A DNA stretch of 64,000 nucleotides from Dorea sp. AM10-31 (GTDB lineage Bacteria; Bacillota; Clostridia; Lachnospirales; Lachnospiraceae). The notes beneath the pieces were generated by a model. It was not told the DNA's origin and did not search any database. It saw nothing but the letters and a program-made list of their open reading frames with translations. Location of the stretch: the NCBI RefSeq assembly GCF_003435815.1, contig NZ_QTUV01000006.1, positions 1 through 64,000 on the forward strand. The letters run 5' to 3'. The position numbers were made by a program, and so were the translations under genes. This document shows, piece after piece, positions 15,542 to 24,521 of the stretch (its first letter is position 1; each line of letters starts with the position of its first letter).

Positions 15542-15700
15542 ATGGAACTGACCATGTTCCTTGATAATGGTGTGGATTTACACAGCTATCAACCGACAAC
15601 AGCAGATCTTGCAAAAGTATCAGATTGTGATCTGTTCATCTATGTAGGAGGAGAGTCTGATGCATGGGTAGACGGTGCACTGAAAGAAGCTTTGCAGTAG
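15542..15700 (+). pseudogene. Zinc ABC transporter substrate-binding protein (ZnuA-like) internal fragment
   Basis: 52 codons reading FLDNGVDLHSYQPTTADLAK, VSDCDLFIYVGGESDAWVD, GALKEALQ. This is the ZnuA/TroA segment with the first metal-binding His (DLHSYQP) and the strand-loop YVGG-ESDAW. Signal peptide and C-terminal lobe are lost. With the Fur-type scrap upstream it marks an eroded zinc-uptake operon. Confidence 0.7.
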
Positions 15701-15711
15701 GAGGTTCCGAT

Positions 15712-15882
15712 ATGCAGACAGCTATACAAAAAGATTTTCCGAACAGGAAAGAAATAGTCAGGATGAATACCCCCAAAGATGAGACAGAGATAGAGGTAAC
15801 TGGTACATTCGAAACATATAAAGAATCCGAAGATGATATGTTGTATGGTCATCTTGTAAATTCAAAATTACAGATAAAATGA
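15712..15882 (+). CDS. Small protein of unknown function upstream of yibE/F genes
   Basis: 56 aa from ATG 15712, with GGAGG at about 15700. Acidic, with IEVTGTFETYKESEDDMLY; no signal peptide or membrane segment. Its TGA overlaps the next gene's ATG (ATGA), implying coupled translation. It may be the surviving tail of a zinc-operon gene rather than a complete protein. Confidence 0.5.
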   Translation: MQTAIQKDFPNRKEIVRMNTPKDETEIEVTGTFETYKESEDDMLYGHLVNSKLQIK

Positions 15883-17036
15883 GAAAAGAAAAGAAAAAAA
15901 TGAAACTGATTGCAAAGAAAATAAAAGAATACATAAAGAAAAGTAAAAGAGCAAAGCTATATGGAATATTCGGAATGATATATCTGATTATGGTTATATT
16001 TGTTATGAATGATGCCTGGTTGTATCAGACGCCGATTGCAAAACTGACAAAAGTTGAGACAAGCAAGGTGGGAGAGAATAAGAGCACCCGTGGAACACAT
16101 GAGATCAAATATAAGCAAAAGATTCGGGGTGTCGTGCTGAATGGGAAAAATAAAGGAGAAGTTGTTGACTTTTCCAATGAATACACAGATACAGGAATGT
16201 TGAAACAGAAATATCACAAAGGCGATAAAGTACTGTTGAGTGGATCTTACAGTAATGTGGGTTCCGGTATTCAAGGAAAGAAAAGGGATGCTGAACTTGT
16301 CATATTATTGGGGCTTTTGATATTTATATTGATGACCATTGCGGGAAAGAAAGGCATACTCACTATCGTGACGGTGGGAATCAACATCATAATATTTTCG
16401 ATCGGATTTCTAAGTAGTAGTGATGAGGCAGACGTGGTAGCAATCTGTAATAAAATGGTAATTTTCTTTGCAGTTTTTACATTGGTTGGTTTAAACGGAA
16501 TCCATAGAAAAACATGGGCAGCACTAGTGTCAACATTGCTCGTACTGGCGATGATCATGGGAGTATTTGACGTTGTGATTCGTCATGTTGATGAGTTAGA
16601 TTATTCTACGATGGAATATTTGGGAAGCATTGATACTCCAGACAAGATTTTTCATGCGGAGATTTTGTTGTCTGGACTTGGAGCGATTATGGACGTTGCA
16701 GTGGCAATTGCAGCGGCGCTGAGTGAACTTGTTACGAAGAAGCCGGAAGTTACATTCCGGGAGTTGTTTCGGTCCGGAAGAGAGATTGGATATGACATTA
16801 TGGGAACAATGATTAATGTGTTGCTTTTTGTATTTGGATGTGGTTTGATTCCGATGTGTCTGATCAGAATGAATAACAGTGTTCGGCTTATGACGATTAT
16901 CAGATTGCATATACCTTGCGAATTATGTAGATTCTTTGTAGAGAGTATTGGAATTGTATTGGCAATACCTGTATCCATTCTGATCACATCTGTGATGATG
17001 AAATTAACAGTGAGGAAGGTGAAGAAGAGATGTTGA
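15879..17036 (+). CDS. YibE/F family membrane protein (first copy)
   Basis: 385 aa. One N-terminal membrane segment (about 28-48) is followed by an extracytoplasmic beta-rich domain (VETSKVGENKSTRGTHEIKY to SGSYSNVGSG) and about seven membrane segments. These include the YibE/F core HAEILLSGLGAIMDVAVAI and the GREIGYDIMGTMIN motif. Family function is unproven; proposed transport. Coupled to the small gene before it and overlapping by 7 bases the second YibE/F gene after it. The position behind zinc-operon scraps hints at a metal link. Confidence 0.8.
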   Translation: MRKEKKKMKLIAKKIKEYIKKSKRAKLYGIFGMIYLIMVIFVMNDAWLYQTPIAKLTKVETSKVGENKSTRGTHEIKYKQKIRGVVLNGKNKGEVVDFSNEYTDTGMLKQKYHKGDKVLLSGSYSNVGSGIQGKKRDAELVILLGLLIFILMTIAGKKGILTIVTVGINIIIFSIGFLSSSDEADVVAICNKMVIFFAVFTLVGLNGIHRKTWAALVSTLLVLAMIMGVFDVVIRHVDELDYSTMEYLGSIDTPDKIFHAEILLSGLGAIMDVAVAIAAALSELVTKKPEVTFRELFRSGREIGYDIMGTMINVLLFVFGCGLIPMCLIRMNNSVRLMTIIRLHIPCELCRFFVESIGIVLAIPVSILITSVMMKLTVRKVKKRC

Positions 17037-17779
17037 TAATACTTGGTTTGCTGTTACTGTTCTTGATTGTCGTTATTGGTGGAGACAGAGGGGTTGTATC
17101 CATTATTTCATTGTGTGGAAATATGCTGTTTCTAAGTTTGGCAATCTGGCTCATGGCCGCGGGTGCACCGGTGCTTCTGGTTACAGTCGGAGCAGCTGTC
17201 ATTATTTCCTGCATAACGTTATTTTATCAAAATGGCACAAATGTCAAGACAAAGAGTGCATTTATAGCAACATTACTGACAATGACAGTTCTATTTGTTT
17301 TTATCTATATAATAGTATGGAGCAGCGAAACAGGAGGGCTGAATGAGATTCAGGCGGCGGAAGAGGATGTGTTGTATTATAATATGGACCTTGATATCAA
17401 TATGCGTAATGTTGCAATAGCTGTGATTATACTCAGTACATTAGGAGCTGTGCTTGATATGGCGCTTACTGTGACAACTTCTGTATATGAAATCAGCATT
17501 CATAAACCGGATATGAGTATTGTGGAAATTATAGAAAGTGGAATACAGATTGGAAGAGAAGTAATCGGAACAACAGTGAATACATTACTATTTGCTTATC
17601 TTGGAGAATCTTTATTGCTATTTTCGTATTTGAAGATGCGGAATTATACGCTGGAAACATTATTGAATTCAAAAATACTGTTTCAGAATTGTGTATCTAT
17701 GATATTTGGTGCGATTGCATGCGTTATTGTGATGCCGATGGCGGCATTATTGATAGGTAAACAAAGCAGAAAAGCCTGA
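17030..17779 (+). CDS. YibE/F family membrane protein (second copy)
   Basis: 249 aa, about seven membrane segments, lacking the extracytoplasmic N-domain of its neighbour. Shared core: ILSTLGAVLDMALTVTTSVY followed by GIQIGREVIGTTVNTLLFAY. The overlapping start suggests equal amounts and a hetero-oligomer of the two paralogues. Confidence 0.8.
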   Translation: MLIILGLLLLFLIVVIGGDRGVVSIISLCGNMLFLSLAIWLMAAGAPVLLVTVGAAVIISCITLFYQNGTNVKTKSAFIATLLTMTVLFVFIYIIVWSSETGGLNEIQAAEEDVLYYNMDLDINMRNVAIAVIILSTLGAVLDMALTVTTSVYEISIHKPDMSIVEIIESGIQIGREVIGTTVNTLLFAYLGESLLLFSYLKMRNYTLETLLNSKILFQNCVSMIFGAIACVIVMPMAALLIGKQSRKA

Positions 17780-17805
17780 AAATAGATAAAAGACATTCAA
17801 ATTAT

Positions 17806-17835
17806 TTGACAAGGTATTCCTACTTTTGGTATCAT
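17806..17835 (+). promoter_or_regulatory. Promoter of the small protein-DMT transporter pair
   Basis: TTGACA (17806-17811), 18-base spacer, TATCAT (17830-17835), about 60 bases before ATG 17902. Confidence 0.55.
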
Positions 17836-17901
17836 GGTGGCTGATTCATGTATCAATTTAGTCATGTGAAGTCCACAAAAGAAAAAGCAGGAGTGAGAAA
17901 T

Positions 17902-18225
17902 ATGAGAAACGTGGTGGAGATTCTGGATGAATTGCAGATAAGGGCAGGGAAGGATCCGGATTTGCGAAAACAGCTTCTTGGGACGCGCCTGGAATCCGAT
18001 CCGGTGAGTGCTTTTTGCAGAACTTGCCGTGGGATGGGATACGAGCTATATGAGATGGAGCTGATTGCCAGTGGTGAAGAATTTCACGCGGCAATGAAAC
18101 GCAGCACGAATGGCGGTGGTGAGAATTCCCCGATGCTGACAGCAGAAGATGACTTCTATGAATTATTTTTCTCCAGCCTGGAAAGCCTTGATGGAGCTAA
18201 GACTGAAGATACAGAGAAAAACTAA
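17902..18225 (+). CDS. Nif11-like small helical protein, unknown function
   Basis: 107 aa from ATG 17902 (AGGAGTGAG upstream). Residues 1-60 (MRNVVEILDELQIRAGKDPD, LRKQLLGTRLESDP, MGYELYEMEL) resemble the helical Nif11-type fold by spacing. A GGG follows near residue 74 and then an acidic tail. No modification enzymes for a ribosomal peptide are nearby, so a peptide-precursor role is not supported. It is 21 bases before the DMT transporter gene and likely co-transcribed. Confidence 0.55.
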   Translation: MRNVVEILDELQIRAGKDPDLRKQLLGTRLESDPVSAFCRTCRGMGYELYEMELIASGEEFHAAMKRSTNGGGENSPMLTAEDDFYELFFSSLESLDGAKTEDTEKN

Positions 18226-18246
18226 AGAATAGAGGAGAAATAAAAA

Positions 18247-19155
18247 ATGTGGTTTTGGCTTGCATTGATTGCGCTTCTTTGCTGGAGTGGCTCAGATCTT
18301 TTTTCGAAGATTGGCTGCCGTAATGGTAATGAAAGGTACAATCATTTAAAAATGGTAATTGCTGTTGGTGTAGTTATGGGTATCCATGCGGCGATTGAGA
18401 TATTTGTTCAGGGAGTAGAGATTAACCTTCATGTAATCTGGACATATTTACCGGTATCTTTATTATATATCGGTTCTATGACACTGGGATATCTGGGACT
18501 GCAGTACATTGAATTGTCCATCTCTTCACCAATCTGTAATGCATCCGGCGCACTTGTAGCAGTAACAACGCTGGTAACCGGACAGTTTGATACAGAGCAT
18601 AAGGCAATACTGATTGCAGTTATTCTTGTATGCGTCGGAGTAATCGGCCTGGGTGTTGTTGAGTCCAAAGAGGATGATGAGCTTCGCAAGAAGCGTCAGG
18701 AAGCAGGAAATTATCAATATGCAAAGAGTTGGCTGGCTCTGGCACTGCCGCTTGCATATTGCCTTTTGGATGCAGCAGGGACATATGCAGATAACCGTGT
18801 TCTTGAGACACTGAATGAAAGCAGTGCAAATGTAGCATATGAGCTGACATTCTTCATCGCAGCTATTGTCTGCTTCATTTATGTGATTGTGATCAAGAAA
18901 GATCATTTTACATTGAAATTAGAAGTTCCAAAGTATACAGGAGCTATTTGTGAAACAGCAGGACAGTTTGCTTACATTTTTGCAATTGCAGACAGTAAGC
19001 ATCTTACAATGAGCGCGCCGATGATCTCATCTTATTGCGTTGTGTCGGTTTTGTGGAGCCGTATCTTCTTAAAGGAGAAGCTTTCATGGAAGCATTATTT
19101 GATGATCCTGTTTGTCGCAATCGGTATTGTGATCATGGGAGTATATGACGTATAA
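18247..19155 (+). CDS. DMT superfamily (EamA-like) transporter
   Basis: 302 aa with about ten hydrophobic segments in two EamA-type halves; a charged loop ESKEDDELRKKRQEAG separates them. SISSPICNASGALVAVTTL and the C-terminal SAPMISSYCVVSVLWSRIFL, KEKLSWKHY match the end of each EamA repeat. Inner-membrane metabolite exporter or importer, substrate unknown. Confidence 0.8.
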   Translation: MWFWLALIALLCWSGSDLFSKIGCRNGNERYNHLKMVIAVGVVMGIHAAIEIFVQGVEINLHVIWTYLPVSLLYIGSMTLGYLGLQYIELSISSPICNASGALVAVTTLVTGQFDTEHKAILIAVILVCVGVIGLGVVESKEDDELRKKRQEAGNYQYAKSWLALALPLAYCLLDAAGTYADNRVLETLNESSANVAYELTFFIAAIVCFIYVIVIKKDHFTLKLEVPKYTGAICETAGQFAYIFAIADSKHLTMSAPMISSYCVVSVLWSRIFLKEKLSWKHYLMILFVAIGIVIMGVYDV

Positions 19156-19230
19156 GATTATTAGATTGCAGAATTCAGGCAGAATGTATACAAAAAGAGT
19201 ATATAGAAAACAGAATAAATAATCAGTTAT

Positions 19231-19277
19231 AAAAAGCAGATTCCGTATGAAGAGCATTCATACAGAATCTGCTTTTT
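19231..19277. terminator. Bidirectional terminator
   Basis: A 21-base arm AAAAAGCAGATTC...GTATGAA pairs with its inverse (19257-19277). A-tract and T-tract at the ends serve both the DMT gene (+) and the ABC exporter operon (-). Confidence 0.85.
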
Positions 19278-19339
19278 GCATCGCTATAATATTTATAGAA
19301 ATCAGCCAGTGGCAGGTTCAGTAGGGTTTATTGTTATAA

Positions 19340-21100
19340 TTATTCGGTTACCTTTGCAAACTGGCTGTTGTATAAGTCTTTGTAGAAACCGCCGGCGTGC
19401 ATCAGTGCATCGTGTGTTCCCTGTTCGATTACTTTTCCGTCTTTCATCACAAGGATGAGATCGGCGCTTCGGATCGTTGAGAGACGGTGTGCAACGATGA
19501 AACTGGTACGTCCTTGCATGAGTCTGTCAAACGCTTCCTGAATCTGCACTTCTGTACGTGTGTCGATACTTGAAGTTGCCTCATCAAGAATCAGCATAGA
19601 CGGCAGACAGAGCATGACACGCGTAATGCAAAGGAGCTGCCTTTGTCCCTGGCTTAAGCTGTCTTCGTGGAGCATCGTATCCAGCCCATCCGTCAGACGA
19701 CGGATGAATCCAAGACTGTGGGATCGTTTAGCAGCTTCGAGAATTTCCTCATCTGTTGCGTCAGGCTTTCCGATACAGATATTCTCGCGGACAGTCCCGG
19801 ATTTAATCCATGTATCCTGAAGAACCATACCAAAACTATGTCTCAGAGAATGGCGGGAAATCTCTTGAATGTTCTGTTCATCAATGGAAATAGAACCGCT
19901 CTGAACATCATAGAACCGCATAAGCAGGTTAATAAGTGTTGTTTTTCCGCAGCCTGTAGGACCAACGATCGCTATACGCATACCCGGTGTTACGTTTAAA
20001 TTAAAATCACGGATCAACTTTTTTGACGGATCATAACTGAAGGATACGTTATCAATGGTCACTTCTCCTTTTATATCTGTCAGCTCATTTGCTGAATCCG
20101 CAGATTCCGGCTCTGCTTCCAGAAGCTCAAAAATGTGGGAAGCACATGCAAGCGCATTCTGCAGCTCTGTAATGACGGAACTGATATCGTTAAATGGTTT
20201 CATATACTGGTTTGCATAGGAGAGCATAACGGACAGCCCGCCGACGGTCAACATTCCATAAGGAACAAGGAAGGCACCTAGAAGCGCTACACCTGCGTAA
20301 ATGATGTTGTTGACAAAACGTGTGGACGGATTTGTCAGACTGCTGTAAAAGACAGCTTTCTGGCTGTATTCTTTCAGAGCCTGATTGATCTCATCAAAGC
20401 GTGTAGATGCTGTGGTTTCATATCCAAAAGCATGTACGATTTTCTGGTTTCCAATCATTTCTTCAATAAGAGCTGTCTGCTTTCCACGTGTAGTACTTTG
20501 CTTGTGGAACATCTCATAAGAACGAGAAGAAATAAATTTCGCAACAAAGAAACTAAACGGTGTCAATACGATGACAAGTAAAGTAATCCAGATATTTTTG
20601 GATAACATGAAAAGTAAAGTTACAATAATTGTTACAATTCCGGAAAACAACTGAGTGAAGCCAAGAAGCAGACCATCAGATAATATGTCTGTGTCTGCAA
20701 TGACACGGCTTACAATGTCTCCGGTACTGTGTCCGTCCAGATAAGAAAGTGGCAGACGCTGAATCTGCCGGATCGCTTTTGAACGGATATCCTGTACGGT
20801 ACGGTAAGTTAGCTGGTTATTGATCATATTCATAAACCAGGTAATGATACTGGAAAGGATAACCAGAGTTGTTATGCGACCGAGGAAATATATCATTTTA
20901 TGGAAATGTACCTGATGCTCCGCGATGATCTGGTCAATCGCATCTCCGAACAGGATTGGCACATATAACTGCATGACGACAGTGATGCAGGCAAACAGGA
21001 TAGACAGAATCAGAAGGAAGCGGTATCTTCCGATAAAACGTAATACTTTCCAGAGAGTTGTTAAGCTTTTCTGGTTGGAGCTGTTTTTGTTCGGGTTCAT
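19340..21100 (-). CDS. ABC exporter half-transporter, subunit with canonical catalytic Glu
   Basis: 586 aa. Six-helix membrane domain (about 1-320), then an ATPase domain with Walker A GPTGCGKTT, Q-loop MVLQDTW, signature DSLSQGQRQLL (LSQGQ instead of LSGGQ), Walker B MLILDEATSSID and switch His in IVAHRLST. The 4-base overlap with the upstream partner shows one operon; the two form a heterodimeric BmrCD/LmrCD-type drug or peptide exporter. Confidence 0.88.
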   Translation of the reverse strand: MNPNKNSSNQKSLTTLWKVLRFIGRYRFLLILSILFACITVVMQLYVPILFGDAIDQIIAEHQVHFHKMIYFLGRITTLVILSSIITWFMNMINNQLTYRTVQDIRSKAIRQIQRLPLSYLDGHSTGDIVSRVIADTDILSDGLLLGFTQLFSGIVTIIVTLLFMLSKNIWITLLVIVLTPFSFFVAKFISSRSYEMFHKQSTTRGKQTALIEEMIGNQKIVHAFGYETTASTRFDEINQALKEYSQKAVFYSSLTNPSTRFVNNIIYAGVALLGAFLVPYGMLTVGGLSVMLSYANQYMKPFNDISSVITELQNALACASHIFELLEAEPESADSANELTDIKGEVTIDNVSFSYDPSKKLIRDFNLNVTPGMRIAIVGPTGCGKTTLINLLMRFYDVQSGSISIDEQNIQEISRHSLRHSFGMVLQDTWIKSGTVRENICIGKPDATDEEILEAAKRSHSLGFIRRLTDGLDTMLHEDSLSQGQRQLLCITRVMLCLPSMLILDEATSSIDTRTEVQIQEAFDRLMQGRTSFIVAHRLSTIRSADLILVMKDGKVIEQGTHDALMHAGGFYKDLYNSQFAKVTE

Positions 21101-22848
21101 ACGTTTGCCTCCTTTCTTCCTTTATTGCGTTCTTCCGGAAATTGCGAATAATAGATTTCCTGATAAATACTGCAATGTTCTAATAAGTCATCATGAGTTC
21201 CGGTACCGACAAGAGATCCATCATCCAGTACAAGGATGAGATTTGCCTGACGGATGCTGGCTGCACGCTGGGAAACAAGGAAAGTTGTTGTTCCTTTGCA
21301 GTAATTATGCAGTGCTTTTCGAAGTGCTGCGTCTGTGGCAAAATCAAGTGCGCTGGCACTGTCGTCCAGAATTAGAAGCTCCGGATGTTTGACAAGTGCA
21401 CGGGCGATCGTCAGACGCTGACGTTGTCCGCCGGAGAGGTTACGTCCGTTCTGTGCAATATCAAAATTAAGACAACCTTCTTTTGCTTCTACAACATCTC
21501 TTGCCTGTGCAACATCCAGTGCATTCCAGAGCTCCGCATCTGTTGCATCCGGATTGCCCCAGTGGAGATTATCGCGGATGGTGCCTTTGAACAGAACGGA
21601 TTTCTGCGGAACAACGCCGATTCTGTCGCAGAGATCATTGCGGCTGTAATCTTTTATGTTTTTTCCATTTAAAAAAACTGAACCGGCAGTTGCATCGTAG
21701 AATCTGGCGATCAGATTTACTAGTGTGGACTTACCACTTCCGGTACTGCCGATAATGCCGACGGTTTGTCCCCTCTTTACAGAAAATGAAACGTCACTCA
21801 GGCTGGCGGCACCTGCGCCCTCATAAGTAAAGCTGACATGCTCAAAAGCAACGGCTGTGTCGGTATTGTCATTGTCCGCTTTTGTTTCTTCCGGATAAGT
21901 CATGGAAGAAGAAAGGTTGAAGACAGAAGCTACACGATCTGCGCATGCCATGGATTTATTCAGAGTGATAATGAGGGAAGCCAGTTTGATGAGCTCCACA
22001 ATAATCTGAGCCATGTAGTTATAAAGGGCAACGACCTGTCCCTGCTTTAAATTTCCAAGATTTACTTCAATTCCGGCTTTGTAGATCAGAAAGACCGTTG
22101 CCATATTGATCAACAGATAAGTCAGTGGATTTAACAATGCAGAAATACGTCCGACAAATTCATTTAATTTTGTCAGAGCGAGGTTGGCACTGTCAAAGTC
22201 GCGGACAGAGCTTTCTTCCTGGGAGAAAGCCCGGATAACACGTACACCGGTTAAATTCTCGCGCGTAAGCCCGGTTACATGATCTAAGTGTCCCTGTACT
22301 TTTTTGAAAAGCGGGATGCTGACAAGCATGATTGAAAATACGACGACAAATAAAATTGGGATCGCCAGAACAAAGATCAGGGCACAGCGCACATTGATCA
22401 TAAATGCCATAACCATTGCACCGATTACAATAAAAGGACTTCTAAGAAGAAGACGAAGCCCAAGATTCAGACCGTTCTGTACCTGGTTTACATCATCGGT
22501 GATCCTTGTGATCAGCGTGTCTGTACCAAGTGTATCCAGCTCTGTAAAGGAAAGCGTCTGAATATGGTCGAACAGAGCCTGTCTTACTTTTGTAGCAAAG
22601 CCTACGCTGGCTCTTGCGGCGTAAAATTGTGCCGTAAAGCTGCAGGCAAGTCCGATCGCTGCCATCAGGAGCAGGATAAGAAATTGCTGTAAAATGTAAA
22701 TACGGTCATTGTTCACAATGCCCACGTCGATGATCCGTGCCACAACCAGTGGTACGATCAGATCGAAAACGACTTCCAGAAGTTTGAAAAAGGGAGCCAG
22801 AAAGCTCTCTTTTTTATAACTCGAAAGATAAATTACAAGTTTTCGCAT
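21097..22848 (-). CDS. ABC exporter half-transporter, degenerate-site subunit
   Basis: 583 aa. Membrane domain then ATPase with Walker A GSTGSGKST, signature NLSGGQRQR, Walker B LLILDDSASALD in which the catalytic Glu is Asp, and a switch loop LVSQRAAS in which His is Gln. Such changes mark the non-hydrolysing site of asymmetric heterodimeric exporters. First gene of the pair, RBS AGGATTC region before ATG 22848. Confidence 0.88.
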   Translation of the reverse strand: MRKLVIYLSSYKKESFLAPFFKLLEVVFDLIVPLVVARIIDVGIVNNDRIYILQQFLILLLMAAIGLACSFTAQFYAARASVGFATKVRQALFDHIQTLSFTELDTLGTDTLITRITDDVNQVQNGLNLGLRLLLRSPFIVIGAMVMAFMINVRCALIFVLAIPILFVVVFSIMLVSIPLFKKVQGHLDHVTGLTRENLTGVRVIRAFSQEESSVRDFDSANLALTKLNEFVGRISALLNPLTYLLINMATVFLIYKAGIEVNLGNLKQGQVVALYNYMAQIIVELIKLASLIITLNKSMACADRVASVFNLSSSMTYPEETKADNDNTDTAVAFEHVSFTYEGAGAASLSDVSFSVKRGQTVGIIGSTGSGKSTLVNLIARFYDATAGSVFLNGKNIKDYSRNDLCDRIGVVPQKSVLFKGTIRDNLHWGNPDATDAELWNALDVAQARDVVEAKEGCLNFDIAQNGRNLSGGQRQRLTIARALVKHPELLILDDSASALDFATDAALRKALHNYCKGTTTFLVSQRAASIRQANLILVLDDGSLVGTGTHDDLLEHCSIYQEIYYSQFPEERNKGRKEANV

Positions 22849-22874
22849 AAAGAATCCTCCATAGTTATTTGATA

Positions 22875-23564
22875 TTACATAAATTGTGCAAATATGGATG
22901 CACCGATAACTGTGATAAGTCCCGATACCGCAATGGAAAGACTGCTCATTGCCCCTTCAATCTCGCCCATTTCCATAGCTCTTGCAGTACCGATGGCGTG
23001 CGAAGCACTTCCAATAGCAATTCCGCGTGCAATCGGTTCTGTAATTCGGAAATGGCGACAGATAAACGGCGCAATAATATTACCGAGAATACCGGTCAGG
23101 ATAATTACGGCAACCGTTAATGTCACATATCCGCCAAGCTCTTCTGATACACCAATGCCAATTGCTGTTGTAATAGACTTCGGAAGGAATGTAATGTATT
23201 CTTTGTGGGATAAGCCGAAGAATACAGCCATTGCAAGAATGGAACATAAGGATGCAAAAACTCCGGAGAAGATTCCACATATGACAGCGGCCAGATTTTT
23301 CTTCAGCAGCTCGAACTGTTCATACAATGGAATTGCCAGACAGACGGTTGCAGGCGTGAGCAGATAACTCAGGTACTGTGCGCCACTGTAATAAGCTTTG
23401 TAATCAATGTGGGTGACCGCAAGCAGGGCGATAATAGATGCCACAGAGATGAGGAGCGGGTTCAGTATAGCCAGCTTAAACTTGCCCTGTAGGGCGTGAC
23501 CAAAGCCATAAGCGATCAGACTTATTGTGACGCCGAAGAAGACAGAGTTTTCAAAAAAATTCAT
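22875..23564 (-). CDS. lrgB: LrgB family protein
   Basis: 229 aa, about six membrane segments, with the LrgB/CidB conserved [34 protein letters not shown] and [20 protein letters not shown]. Partner of LrgA in a holin-like/pyruvate-transport system of the cytoplasmic membrane. Overlaps lrgA by 4 bases. About 26 bases separate it from the ABC exporter genes. Confidence 0.88.
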   Translation of the reverse strand: MNFFENSVFFGVTISLIAYGFGHALQGKFKLAILNPLLISVASIIALLAVTHIDYKAYYSGAQYLSYLLTPATVCLAIPLYEQFELLKKNLAAVICGIFSGVFASLCSILAMAVFFGLSHKEYITFLPKSITTAIGIGVSEELGGYVTLTVAVIILTGILGNIIAPFICRHFRITEPIARGIAIGSASHAIGTARAMEMGEIEGAMSSLSIAVSGLITVIGASIFAQFM

Positions 23565-23938
23565 GAGTCCTTCCTTTCCTGATTGTCTTTGCTTTTTGAA
23601 AAGCGGATAAATGCCTGTGTCGTGTGACCGGCGACAATCATAACAAAGATGGTAGATAATACCGTTATAATAAGGTAAGTTCCGATTTTGGAACCGATGG
23701 TTTTCCAGGATTCGATCAGACCTACGGCCGCAGGAATGAACATGAGTGGCATGATTTCTATGAGAAATTTGCCGGAATCCTTCACGGAATCAATATGTAC
23801 AATTCCAAAATGCAGACAGAGAAGCATCAGAACAAGACCGTAGATACTTGCCGGAACCGGGAGAGGAATCAGATAATTCATAATCTCTCCGATAAAAGAG
23901 ATGGCAAGAATAATGCCAAATTGTTTAATAAATTTCAT
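23561..23938 (-). CDS. lrgA: CidA/LrgA family holin-like protein
   Basis: 125 aa with four membrane segments. NYLIPLPVPASIYGLVLMLL is the family signature, followed by LIEIMPLMFIPAAVGL. In other Firmicutes LrgAB affects autolysis and pyruvate uptake. Lies 3 bases after the Rrf2 regulator gene. Confidence 0.85.
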   Translation of the reverse strand: MKFIKQFGIILAISFIGEIMNYLIPLPVPASIYGLVLMLLCLHFGIVHIDSVKDSGKFLIEIMPLMFIPAAVGLIESWKTIGSKIGTYLIITVLSTIFVMIVAGHTTQAFIRFSKSKDNQERKDS

Positions 23939-23941
23939 TTG

Positions 23942-24382
23942 TTACAACTCCTGTGATTGATTTTCTGTTGTTTGACCAGAGCGATTTTCCAAAAGGTCGG
24001 CTAAGGTAATGCCAAAAAAGAAATCATGCACCATAGAATCGAATTTTTGCCACATTGGTAATGTGAGACAGCACGAAGCACGGTCACAGGATTCAGCATC
24101 CGGTGCAAGACAGGCTACGGAAGATAAATTACCTTCGGTAAGCATGAGAATCTCGCCAACGGTATAGTCTTTCGGTGCACGTGTCAGCTGATATCCGCCG
24201 CCTTTTCCACGCATACCCCGTAATAGTTTCTGTTTTACAAGTGTTTTCAGGATGATCTCCAGATATTTTTCTGAGAGTTCCTGTCTTGAGGCAATTTCCT
24301 TCAGCGGAATATAACGCTCAGGATCCTGCATGGCAAGATCTAACATAACGCGAAGGGCATACCTGCCTTTTGTAGAAATCAT
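23942..24382 (-). CDS. Rrf2 family transcriptional regulator
   Basis: 146 aa from the internal Met (MISTKGRYALRVMLDLA), since GGAGG lies just upstream. Winged helix with YIPLKEIASRQELSEKYLE and MRGKGGGYQLTRAP. A Cys group CLAPDAESCDRASCC in the 90-105 region fits an iron-sulfur or redox sensor as in IscR/NsrR. First gene of the rrf2-lrgA-lrgB operon, so it probably regulates lrgAB and itself. Confidence 0.85.
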   Translation of the reverse strand: MISTKGRYALRVMLDLAMQDPERYIPLKEIASRQELSEKYLEIILKTLVKQKLLRGMRGKGGGYQLTRAPKDYTVGEILMLTEGNLSSVACLAPDAESCDRASCCLTLPMWQKFDSMVHDFFFGITLADLLENRSGQTTENQSQEL

Positions 24383-24457
24383 ATTTTTTTCCTCCAATCA
24401 TCAATAACCTATTATAGCGGAGGGTAATAGGGGATTCAAGACAAGAATCAAAAAAAG

Positions 24458-24487
24458 TTGACAATGAAAGGAAAAAGAAAGTATGAT
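24458..24487 (+). promoter_or_regulatory. Promoter of the LysR-type regulator gene
   Basis: TTGACA (24458-24463), 18-base spacer, TATGAT (24482-24487). The -10 covers the ATG at 24483, which therefore cannot be the start; ATG 24522 is used. Confidence 0.55.
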
Positions 24488-24521
24488 AACACCAAATGCC
24501 ACACAGGAAGGAGCAGGGAGG

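Noticed and set aside
17902..18225. Ribosomal peptide (RiPP) precursor
   Set aside because: No modification enzyme, peptidase-transporter or Cys/Ser/Thr-rich core is present.
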